NCBI GenBank assembly: GCA_016218965.1
Contig: JACRCP010000032.1
Coordinates: 1 to 39,294 of the forward strand
Direction of reading: 5' to 3'
DNA length: 39,294 nt
Source: Deltaproteobacteria bacterium
GTDB taxonomy: Bacteria > Myxococcota > SpSt-1050 > JACRCP01
A program made the position numbers and the translations under genes. This document shows positions 32,697-39,237 of this stretch, in pieces. The first letter of the stretch is position 1; each line of letters begins with the position of its first letter. A model generated the notes under the pieces. The model was not told the DNA's origin and searched no databases. It saw nothing but the letters and a program-made list of their open reading frames with translations.

Positions 32697-34495
32697 ACCG
32701 CCTCCCCCTTGTCGCCCCAGAAGTCCCCGATGTGGCACTCGACCTCCATCGGGACATGGCGGACGAACCGCGCGCCGGCCTTCATCATCTGTTCCTTGAC
32801 CATGAGCGCCGCTTCGCGCGCACGGTCCGCCGGGACCTCGGCCACCAGCTCGTCGTGGACCATGTTGATGAGGCCGCCGCCGATCGCGGCCTTCTCGAAC
32901 TCCTCGTCGATTTTCGTCATGGCGAGCTTGGCGATGTCGGCGTTGGTGCCCTGGATGGGCATGTTCTTGGCGAACCTGAGCACGGCCTGCCGGTCGAACT
33001 CGGACAGGCCCTTGGCATTGGGGAGCCGGCATTTCCGGCCGCCCAGCGTGACGCAGTATCCCCGTTCGAGCGCCTCGGCCGCGCTCGATTCGAGGTACGA
33101 GTAGATAGTCGGGAAGGTCTTGAAATACGTCGCCAGGAGCCTTTCGGCCTCGCGGACGTTCATCTTCGCGCGGTCCTCGCCCGCCATGTCGGCCTTCATC
33201 TGGGCCGCCAGCGCGCCCGGCCCCATTCCGTACGCAAGGCCGAAGTTGATGACCTTGGCCTTGGCGCGCAGGCCGGCGTTCTCGGTCCGGCTCACTTTCA
33301 CCCCAAAGACCGATTCGGCCACCATGCTGTGGAGGTCGCCGCCCGAAAGGAAGGTCTTGGTGAAGATGGGATCGCCGCTTGCCTCGGCGATGATGCGGAG
33401 CTCGCAGCCCGCGTAGTCGGCGGTGATGATCTTTTTGCCTTCGGGCGCCCGGATGCAGCCGCGGTAGCGCGCGGTCTTGGGTATGGCCTGGAGGTTCGGG
33501 TCGGCGCAGGAAGAACGGCCGGACGGGGCGGCGATCTGTCTGAAGTCGGCATGGAGCCGGCCGTCGCGGCGGTGGACAAACCGGAGGAACTCGGCGTTGT
33601 GCGTCGAGAAGGCCGAGCGGGCTTCGCGGTAGGCGAGAAGAAGATGCGCCCCCTCGTGCTCCGACGCCGCCATGGTCTCCCTCTTGAAATCGCGTTCGAG
33701 GTAGCCGGTCTTTTTGAGCAGGGCCTTGAGCTTCTCGTCGCCGTCGAAGTCGGCGTTGATGTCGCCGAACAGGTCGCGGGGCACATTGTCCTTGAAATAC
33801 GCGTTGAGCGCCGCGCGGGCGGCCGCGTATTCCTTCTCGGTTTCCGCCGCGGCGTCTTTCCATTTCCCGGCGTCGATCGGCACGCCCAGGAGTTCCATCC
33901 GGGCGTACACGCGAACTGTCTGGGACTCGAGGCGCGCGGTATCGTAGAGCGCCTCTTTTTTCAGGCGGTCCATCTGGCGCAGGAAGACCCTGTAGGTCGC
34001 CGCCACGTCCATGCGGGCGTACTCTATCTGGCGGTCGGAAAACTCGCCCGGGGCCTGCAGAAAGGACTTTTGCATCTCCTTGTCAAGCTCGACGGCGAGG
34101 TACTTGAGCGCAAGATTGAAAAGAGACGGGTGCATCGCGTTGCGCGAGAAGCTGTTCTCGAGGATTTCCTCGATGAGCATCGCGTCGGCCACGTTTTTCA
34201 CGTGCATCGAGAAGCCATGTTCCAGGAACTTGATGTCGAACTTGGCGTTGTGAAAGACCTTGACCTGGGGGCCGGCCAGGATCTCCGAGAGCGGAGCGGG
34301 GTCGACCCGGCGGCAGTCCACCAGGAGTTGGAACTGGTCCGTCCCGATCTGGATGAGGAGAGCGCGGTGCTCAAAGGGATCGAGCCCGGTCGTTTCGGTG
34401 TCGATCGCCAGGACCGGCAGGTTCCGGATCTCGTCGATTCCCTTCCTGAGCGTCTCGCCGTCTTTGGCGAATATTTGCCTGGCGTTCGAAAGCAT
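32693..34495 (-). CDS. Family-A DNA polymerase with 3'-5' exonuclease, no 5' nuclease
   Basis: Predicted 600 residues, against about 900 for full PolA; the 5'-nuclease domain is absent. The exonuclease has LAIDTETTGLDP (Exo I), HNAKFDIKFL (Exo II) and EYARMDVAAT (Exo III), so proofreading residues are intact. The polymerase has motif A DYAGCELRIIAE (DYSQIELR in PolI; the steric-gate Glu is kept), motif B RAKAKVINFGLAYGMG and motif C VHDELVAEV. It would work in DNA repair or gap filling and may need a separate nuclease to remove primers. ATG 34495 lacks a Shine-Dalgarno; a strong promoter ends 7 nt upstream, suggesting a leaderless mRNA. It is coupled to the radical SAM gene by a 4-bp overlap. 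Confidence 0.9.
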   Translation of the reverse strand: MLSNARQIFAKDGETLRKGIDEIRNLPVLAIDTETTGLDPFEHRALLIQIGTDQFQLLVDCRRVDPAPLSEILAGPQVKVFHNAKFDIKFLEHGFSMHVKNVADAMLIEEILENSFSRNAMHPSLFNLALKYLAVELDKEMQKSFLQAPGEFSDRQIEYARMDVAATYRVFLRQMDRLKKEALYDTARLESQTVRVYARMELLGVPIDAGKWKDAAAETEKEYAAARAALNAYFKDNVPRDLFGDINADFDGDEKLKALLKKTGYLERDFKRETMAASEHEGAHLLLAYREARSAFSTHNAEFLRFVHRRDGRLHADFRQIAAPSGRSSCADPNLQAIPKTARYRGCIRAPEGKKIITADYAGCELRIIAEASGDPIFTKTFLSGGDLHSMVAESVFGVKVSRTENAGLRAKAKVINFGLAYGMGPGALAAQMKADMAGEDRAKMNVREAERLLATYFKTFPTIYSYLESSAAEALERGYCVTLGGRKCRLPNAKGLSEFDRQAVLRFAKNMPIQGTNADIAKLAMTKIDEEFEKAAIGGGLINMVHDELVAEVPADRAREAALMVKEQMMKAGARFVRHVPMEVECHIGDFWGDKGEAV

Positions 34496-34502
34496 CGGCG
34501 TG

Positions 34503-34531
34503 ACTGTACTTTACCGTTGTGCGGCAGTCAA
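34503..34531 (-). promoter_or_regulatory. Promoter of a likely leaderless polymerase mRNA
   Basis: On the minus strand TTGACT (34531-34526), a 17-bp spacer and TACAGT (34508-34503) are followed by 7 nt and the ATG at 34495. Confidence 0.65.
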
Positions 34532-34539
34532 AGACGGCA

Positions 34540-34568
34540 TTGATCCCGGGCGGCCGGTGTGGTAGACA
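34540..34568 (+). promoter_or_regulatory. Promoter of the 36-residue basic protein gene
   Basis: TTGATC (34540-34545), a 17-bp spacer and TAGACA (34563-34568) lie 25 bp before the ATG. The -35 boxes of this and the divergent polymerase promoter are only 8 bp apart. Confidence 0.5.
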
Positions 34569-34593
34569 CGCGCACTGACAAGGAGGATTGCTC

Positions 34594-34704
34594 ATGCCGG
34601 CCAGGAAGAGAAAATCGTACGTCCACCGCAGGCGCAACAAGTCGGCGCGATTCAAGGCCCGCCATCAAAGCCGGGCGAGACGGCTCATCAAGCAGCACAA
34701 CTAA
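34594..34704 (+). CDS. 36-residue, highly basic small protein
   Basis: The ATG is preceded by AGGAGG (34581-34586) with ideal 7-nt spacing and a plausible promoter. The product has 10 Arg, 5 Lys and 3 His and no acidic residue: MPARKRKSYVHRRRNKSARF, then an Arg/Lys-rich C-terminal half ending LIKQHN. This composition is that of ribosomal or nucleic-acid-binding miniproteins, but I cannot match it to Thx, bL34 or the COX24-like small-subunit protein. It is divergent from the polymerase, and its stop overlaps the end of the convergent dihydrouridine synthase gene by 4 bp. Real translation is likely from the start signals; function (ribosome-, RNA- or DNA-binding) is inferred only from charge. 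Confidence 0.65.
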   Translation: MPARKRKSYVHRRRNKSARFKARHQSRARRLIKQHN

Positions 34705-35666
34705 GCGCTGAGCCGGTTGACGAGTGTTTCGATCTCGCGCCTCGTCGTCGCGCGCACGATTGCCGGGCGGATGGAAACCGAGTTCGGCACGCCGCGCGTG
34801 TAGTAGATGAAGTGCTTTCGCATGACCTTCATCGCCTGCTCTTCGGATCCTTTGAAAGCGACCATGTGGTCCATGTGCCTCATGGCGATCGCCAGGCGGT
34901 CCGCGGGCGGAATTGAGACCGCCGGAACGGTTTTCCCGTCCCACCACGTCCTGAGCTCGCCGAACAACCAGGGGTTGCCGACCGCGGCGCGGCCGACCAT
35001 GATGCCGTCGCAGCCCGTTTCGTCCATCATCCTTCGGGCGTCCGACGCGCTCCGAACGTCGCCGTTTCCAATCACGGGGACTTTGACAGCGGCTTTCACC
35101 GCCGAGATGACCCTCCAGTCGGCCGTCCCCGAGTAGCCCTGCGCGGCGGTGCGCGCGTGGACCGTGATCGCGTCGGCGCCCGAGTCCGCCAGGCGCGCGG
35201 CAATTCCCGGCGCCACGATCGAAGATGAGGTGATCCCCGACCGGATCTTCACGAACACCGGAAGTGCCACCGCGTCCTTGACCGACCGCACGATCTCTGC
35301 GGCCAGGTCGGGTTTGGCAAGGAGCGCGGCGCCGGCGCCGTTTCGGACCACTTTTCTCACCGGACAACCCATGTTGATATCCACGGCGATGAAGCGTCTT
35401 GTGCCGGCGCAGATTGACGCAGCTTCGGCCATCTGGACAGCGTCCTTCCCGAAGATCTGGATGATGGTGGGGCCGGGGTCCATGGCCATGTCAAGGTAGG
35501 CAAGCGTCCGCCGGCCGTGCTGGCAGAGCCCGGCGGCCGAGACCATCTCGGTGCACGTCACAGGCGCGCCGTGCTCGCGGCAGATGGCCCGAAACGGCGG
35601 GTCGGTGATCCCGGCCATCGGGGCGAGGAAGATCGGGACCGGGATTTCGAGGTCTCGGACGTTCAT
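34701..35666 (-). CDS. tRNA-dihydrouridine synthase
   Basis: Predicted 321 residues. An FMN-dependent enzyme that reduces uridines in tRNA D-loops. The barrel begins PVPIFLAPMAGITDPPFR; the catalytic Cys is in VDINMGCPVRKVVRNGAG; HARTAAQGYSGTADW, VIGNGDVRSASDARRMM and GIMVGRAAVGNPW follow, as in the DusB-type group. ATG 35666 gives the natural N-terminus (MNVRDLEIPVP); ATG 35696 would add ten residues and lies beside foldback element 4. It is last in the pcm-like/GDPD/dus minus-strand operon and ends convergently with, overlapping by 4 bp, the 36-residue protein gene. Family assignment is firm; which D site is modified is not readable. Confidence 0.9.
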   Translation of the reverse strand: MNVRDLEIPVPIFLAPMAGITDPPFRAICREHGAPVTCTEMVSAAGLCQHGRRTLAYLDMAMDPGPTIIQIFGKDAVQMAEAASICAGTRRFIAVDINMGCPVRKVVRNGAGAALLAKPDLAAEIVRSVKDAVALPVFVKIRSGITSSSIVAPGIAARLADSGADAITVHARTAAQGYSGTADWRVISAVKAAVKVPVIGNGDVRSASDARRMMDETGCDGIMVGRAAVGNPWLFGELRTWWDGKTVPAVSIPPADRLAIAMRHMDHMVAFKGSEEQAMKVMRKHFIYYTRGVPNSVSIRPAIVRATTRREIETLVNRLSA

Positions 35667-35701
35667 GCCCACGCGCGCCGGCAGCACCGCACCCATACAT
35701 T

Positions 35702-35775
35702 TCACCGCAGAAACCGCTGAGACCGCAGAGGAATTCATCTGGTCGGCTCCGCGGTCTCTGCGCCCTCTGCGGTTG
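35702..35775. repeat. CGCAGAG foldback element 4
   Basis: The left arm (35703-35732) is CCGCAGAAA, CCGCTGAGA and CCGCAGAGG. The right arm (35747-35774) is the inverted set. It encodes the last residues and stop of the GDPD gene and lies directly upstream of the dihydrouridine synthase start, which is transcribed through it. Confidence 0.7.
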
Positions 35776-36529
35776 AGTGTTCGTGTTTCGTTTGCCGGCC
35801 GGGACGGAGCGCCGCGCGCAGCCGGTCGGGGTAGTTGGTGATGATGGCGTCCACTCCGCAGCCGACACAACGCCGCGCCTCGGCCTCGGTGTTGACGGTC
35901 CACGTCATCACGTTGAAATCATCGCGGTGCCAGCGTGCCACGCGCGCGGCGTCCACGAGGCTTGACGCGGGGCTCAGGAACTGGGTCCCGAGCGCGTAGC
36001 CGGCCATGGGGCCGCGAAGGCCGCGGCGGCCGCCCGGCGAAAAGAGGAACGCAGTGGCGACATCGGGCAGGATGTGTCTGAATGCGGCGATCGAGAGGGG
36101 ATTGAACGACGATATGACGGCGCTTTCGCCGGCGCCCGCGTTCCGGATGCATTCGGCCACCCGCGCCTCGAGCCGTCCGTCCGGCAGGGTGTCGGACTTG
36201 AGCTCGATGTTGACCAGAAGCCCCAAAAGCGTCTCTATGGCCTCGTCGAGCGTCGGGATCCGCTCGGCTTCGAACGCGGCGCCGAACTTCGGGCCGAAGC
36301 TCAATCGTCTCAGCGCCCGAAGCGTGAGATCCGAGAGCGGGGCCTTCTTTGCGAACAGCCGCGAAAGATCGGCGTCGTGAAAGACCACCGGCACGCCGTC
36401 GGCCGAAAGGCGCACATCGAGCTCGGCGCCGTCGGCGCCCATAGAACGCGCAAGGGCAAATGCCGCAAGAGTATTCTCCGGGGCGTGGCCGGACGCGCCG
36501 CGGTGAGCCAGAATCAGTGGCCAGTTCAC
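35735..36529 (-). CDS. Glycerophosphodiester phosphodiesterase
   Basis: Predicted 264 residues of the GDPD TIM-barrel family, which splits glycerophosphodiesters to an alcohol and glycerol-3-phosphate. The catalytic and metal motif is ILAHRGASGHAPENTLAAF (residues 6-24), with ELDVRLSADG and VVFHDADLSR next and VNIELKSD for the later metal ligands. There is no signal peptide, so it is cytoplasmic. The GTG start overlaps the methyltransferase stop by 4 bp (GTGA), implying coupling. The C-terminal tail (about the last 14 residues, HSTAEGAETAEPTR) is encoded by foldback element 4 and is probably not part of the native fold. Confidence 0.9.
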   Translation of the reverse strand: MNWPLILAHRGASGHAPENTLAAFALARSMGADGAELDVRLSADGVPVVFHDADLSRLFAKKAPLSDLTLRALRRLSFGPKFGAAFEAERIPTLDEAIETLLGLLVNIELKSDTLPDGRLEARVAECIRNAGAGESAVISSFNPLSIAAFRHILPDVATAFLFSPGGRRGLRGPMAGYALGTQFLSPASSLVDAARVARWHRDDFNVMTWTVNTEAEARRCVGCGVDAIITNYPDRLRAALRPGRQTKHEHSTAEGAETAEPTR

Positions 36530-37302
36530 TTCTTCTGTGCCTCGCCCGTCATCGGGACAAACGACACCGGGAACGCGGTTTCGGTCACGAAGCCGCTTTG
36601 GGTCCTCGTGATCACCTGAAGCTCCTGCCAGCCTTCGCCGACCGGCACGACGAGCCGGGCGCCGACCTTGAGCTGCTCCTTGAGGGGCTCGGGGACCCGG
36701 GGCGGGGCGGCCGTGACCATGATCCCGTCAAACGGCGCCTCGTCGGGCCACCCGCGGTAGCCGTCGCCGGCCTTCACCGAGACGTTTGCGTAACCCATCG
36801 CCGCAAGGGCCCGGGACGATCGCTCCGCGAGCTCCGGGACGATCTCAATCGTGAAGACACGGCCGGCGATCTCCGCGAGGACGGCCGCCTGGTAGCCGGA
36901 GCCGGAGCCGATCTCCAGGACCTTCTCTCCGCCCTTAAGTCCCAGAGCCTCGGTCATCCACCCGACTATGTAAGGCTGCGAGATGGTCTGTCCCAACCCG
37001 ATCGGGAGCGGATGGTCGTCGTACGCCTCGCCCAGGTCTCTTTCGAGGACGAACAGGTGGCGCTTCACCTTCCTCATGGCATCGAGGACCTTGTGGTCCT
37101 TTACCCCCCGGCGCTCGATCTGCGTACTGACCATCGCATCGCGCTGTGCGGCGAAGCGCTGCTCGGAATCAAGGCTTGCAGTCACGGCGTTGTCCCCGCG
37201 TGGTGCACCCGCACACCGCTGGCAGCCCATCGAAAGAGGGATGCAGAAGAGAATCAGCGATGTGCCAAGGCGCGTTTTCACAGCTGCGATCCGGGAGCGC
37301 AT
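36526..37302 (-). CDS. Exported protein-L-isoaspartate O-methyltransferase
   Basis: Predicted 258 residues, about 45 longer at the N-terminus than cytoplasmic Pcm. That extension is a signal-like segment (TSLILFCIPLSMGCQRC) with a lipobox-like LSMGC. The enzyme body is typical: GLGQTISQPYIVGWM, the SAM-binding loop VLEIGSGSGYQAAVLAEI and GDGYRGWPDEAPFDGIMVT. It methylates abnormal isoaspartyl residues for protein repair using SAM. Export raises the question of SAM supply; a membrane-tethered enzyme facing inwards is an alternative. ATG 37302 has GGAAG 4-8 nt upstream. It is first of the operon with GDPD and dus, and divergent from tatA. Confidence 0.85.
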   Translation of the reverse strand: MRSRIAAVKTRLGTSLILFCIPLSMGCQRCAGAPRGDNAVTASLDSEQRFAAQRDAMVSTQIERRGVKDHKVLDAMRKVKRHLFVLERDLGEAYDDHPLPIGLGQTISQPYIVGWMTEALGLKGGEKVLEIGSGSGYQAAVLAEIAGRVFTIEIVPELAERSSRALAAMGYANVSVKAGDGYRGWPDEAPFDGIMVTAAPPRVPEPLKEQLKVGARLVVPVGEGWQELQVITRTQSGFVTETAFPVSFVPMTGEAQKK

Positions 37303-37303
37303 T

Positions 37304-37333
37304 TTACTTCCGCCCGCCGTCCTGATATATACT
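37304..37333 (+). promoter_or_regulatory. Promoter of tatA
   Basis: TTACTT (37304-37309), an 18-bp spacer and TATACT (37328-37333) lie 24 bp before the ATG. The -35 starts 2 bp from the divergent methyltransferase start codon, so the two promoters must overlap. Confidence 0.45.
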
Positions 37334-37357
37334 AACACGACTTGAGGAGGTTTCCAC

Positions 37358-37585
37358 ATGGGACGGTTTGGAATGGGGGAGCTGATAGTAATCCTGATCA
37401 TCGTCCTCATCATTTTCGGGGCGGGGAAACTCCCGCAGATAGGTGAGGCGCTCGGCCGGAGCATCCGGGGTTTCAAAAAAGGCGTCGCCGACGAGGAGAA
37501 ACCCGCCGCGCCGCAGCCGGCCGCCCCTTCGCCCGCCGCCAAGGCCGACGCCCCCGCGCCGCCCGAGCCCGAGAAGAAGGCCTGA
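37358..37585 (+). CDS. tatA: Twin-arginine translocase subunit TatA
   Basis: This 75-residue TatA/TatE protein has an N-terminal membrane helix (ELIVILIIVLIIF), the hinge motif FGAGKLPQIGEALG, an amphipathic helix (RSIRGFKKGV) and a Pro/Ala-rich polar tail (about residues 45-75). TatA oligomers form the variable pore that passes folded proteins across the inner membrane together with TatC. GAGGAGG (37344-37350) has ideal 7-nt spacing to the ATG. No tatB or tatC is nearby, as is common when the genes are scattered. It could equally be counted a TatE/TatB-like paralogue; the short, Glu-poor N-terminus favours TatA. Confidence 0.92.
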   Translation: MGRFGMGELIVILIIVLIIFGAGKLPQIGEALGRSIRGFKKGVADEEKPAAPQPAAPSPAAKADAPAPPEPEKKA

Positions 37586-37638
37586 CCGCCGCGCGTTCGC
37601 AGTGCCAGTCGCATCAGATCGCACTTGAGGAGGGTTGT

Positions 37639-39204
37639 ATGGGCACACGGTTTCGTTGCCTTGTGTTTGCGGCGATGGCGCCCGTGCTGACGGCGAATCT
37701 CATGTCGTGCGGGGACGACGTGACCGGGGGCGGCGACAGTGGGGCGGAGGGGGACGTGGGCAGACCGGAGACCGGCGACGGTGGACCGGGGGAAGTGGAC
37801 GGAGGACTTGAGACAGGCGACGGCGGACAGGGGGACACCGGGACCGTGGGCGACACGTCCGTGCCGTCTGATGCGTCCCATCCGTCCGATGTGTCCGATC
37901 AGACCGACGGGGGACCGGTGACGGGAGACGGGGCTTTCGACGCCGGTCCGGACGCCGGTGCAGACGCCGCGACCGACGCGGGTTTTGATTCGTCCGATCA
38001 GTCCGACGCGTCCGATGCGTCCTACCTGTCCGACGTGTCCGCAGACGCCGGTGACGCGGGGGTAGCCGACGGCGGACCCGGGGACGCGGCCGACGCGGGG
38101 CCGGAGGCCGAAGATGCCGGACCGGCGGATGCAGGCGCGTGCACGCCCGACCCGCAGACGCCTGCGGACGGCGTGCGGACAGTTCTCATGGCCCACCCCT
38201 ACGGCGCGGCCGGCTCGGATTGCGGGAGGAACGTCGAAGTTCTCAGACTCGACTCCCAAGGCGTGCTCACCCAGTCCGGCACTCAGATCGAGGTGGACGA
38301 CTGCCCCAAGCGCATCGTGTTCTCACCCGATGGAAGGCTTGTCATCATCGCAAGCTACAACGACCACGTCGCACCGCACCCGATGTCGGTGAAGGTCTAT
38401 CGACACGACGCGGCGGGAGATCTGACGTTTGTCGGGAAGATCGACGGGCTGGATGGGACCGCCCCCGAAGACATCGCGTTTTCTCACGACGGGAAAAAGG
38501 CGTACGTCACAGATTTTGACAGTCAGGGAGGGGTCCACGTCCTGGATGTCGAACCCGGCTGCCGAATCTCCTACGTTACAAAAATCCCGCTCTGGGCGCC
38601 GACGTCGATCGCGGTCCTGCCGGGAGACGACTTCGCGGTGGCGGTCGGAGGCCAGGACCCGAAGGACCTCGCGATGCTCGATCTCGGCACGAACACCGTC
38701 GCCGCGCACCACGATCTGTTTGCCGACTTCGTCGACGCCCCGTACGTGGCCGTGAGCCCCGACGGAAGAGGGGTTTTGGTCCCCAGCGGCAACCCGTACT
38801 CCGACGTCGGAAACATGTTGTTTGCGCTCAAGATCGACTACTCAGGGGCGATCCCGGTGCCGTCGATTAACAGCGCGTTGACCGCGGTGAACAGCCCCGA
38901 AGGCGTTCTCTACTCGCCAGACGGGACAAAAGCGATCGTCACCAACGTCGAGGACAACAAGGCGACCTGGTTCAACGTGGCGGCCGACGGGAAGCCGACC
39001 ACCGGCGGGAGCATCACCGGGATGCTGCTCGCCGACCGCGTGGCGATGCTGTCGCGCGGCCCGCACGCCGGCACCGTGCTCGTCGGCGCGCTCTCTGACA
39101 TCCATGTCTTGAAGTTCACCTCAACCGGCGTCCAGAAGCTCCAGAAGCTCTCGTTCGGCGGCGGATACGAGGCGATGACAGGGGACGTGGCGGTGGAACC
39201 GTAG
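37639..39204 (+). CDS. Beta-propeller (YVTN/lactonase-like) lipoprotein with Asp/Ser linker
   Basis: Predicted 521 residues. Lipobox LMSC anchors Cys24. Residues 25-170 are a linker of Asp, Gly, Ser and Ala in tandem triplets encoded by two 9-bp repeat tracts (37861-37908 and 37990-38040). The remaining 350 residues are propeller blades with the YVTN rhythm: VLMAHPYGAAGSDC, RIVFSPDGRLVIIASYND, DIAFSHDGKKAYVTDFDSQ, SIAVLPGDDFAVAVGGQD, YVAVSPDGRGVLV and GVLYSPDGTKAIVTNVED. It resembles secreted lactonase/YVTN propellers, possibly a binding or scaffold protein; no catalytic residues can be assigned. GAGGAGG precedes the ATG, and the gene follows tatA by 53 bp with a similar leader. Confidence 0.78.
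   Translation: MGTRFRCLVFAAMAPVLTANLMSCGDDVTGGGDSGAEGDVGRPETGDGGPGEVDGGLETGDGGQGDTGTVGDTSVPSDASHPSDVSDQTDGGPVTGDGAFDAGPDAGADAATDAGFDSSDQSDASDASYLSDVSADAGDAGVADGGPGDAADAGPEAEDAGPADAGACTPDPQTPADGVRTVLMAHPYGAAGSDCGRNVEVLRLDSQGVLTQSGTQIEVDDCPKRIVFSPDGRLVIIASYNDHVAPHPMSVKVYRHDAAGDLTFVGKIDGLDGTAPEDIAFSHDGKKAYVTDFDSQGGVHVLDVEPGCRISYVTKIPLWAPTSIAVLPGDDFAVAVGGQDPKDLAMLDLGTNTVAAHHDLFADFVDAPYVAVSPDGRGVLVPSGNPYSDVGNMLFALKIDYSGAIPVPSINSALTAVNSPEGVLYSPDGTKAIVTNVEDNKATWFNVAADGKPTTGGSITGMLLADRVAMLSRGPHAGTVLVGALSDIHVLKFTSTGVQKLQKLSFGGGYEAMTGDVAVEP
37861..37908 (+). repeat. 9-bp repeat tract 1 in the linker of the propeller lipoprotein
   Basis: GTGCCGTCT, GATGCGTCC, CATCCGTCC, GATGTGTCC and GATCAGACC stand in tandem and encode Ser-Asp-x triplets. 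Confidence 0.6.
37990..38040 (+). repeat. 9-bp repeat tract 2 in the linker of the propeller lipoprotein
   Basis: TCGTCCGAT, CAGTCCGAC, GCGTCCGAT, GCGTCCTAC and CTGTCCGAC stand in tandem, followed by GTGTCC. The same unit family occurs at 5619-5650 and 32641-32680. Confidence 0.6.
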
Positions 39205-39208
39205 CGGC

Positions 39209-39237
39209 GTCTTGGAGTGCGGCGGCTTGACGCCGCC
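39209..39237 (+). repeat. GGAGTGCGGCGGC dispersed repeat, copy 2
   Basis: The first 18 bases are identical to 12383-12400. They continue into GGCGGCTTGACGCCGCC, a 6-bp stem hairpin just after the propeller stop, followed by TTGATTT. The remainder to the window end is non-coding repeat-like sequence. Confidence 0.65.

Noticed and set aside
26686..34543. Long plus-strand open frames antisense to the kinases, radical SAM and polymerase genes
   Set aside because: The minus-strand frames carry complete catalytic motifs; the plus frames carry none.
35667..35735. Upstream extension of the dihydrouridine synthase through SAVSAVSAVK
   Set aside because: Those codons are the foldback arm; family members start at the MNVRDLEIPVP-type N-terminus.
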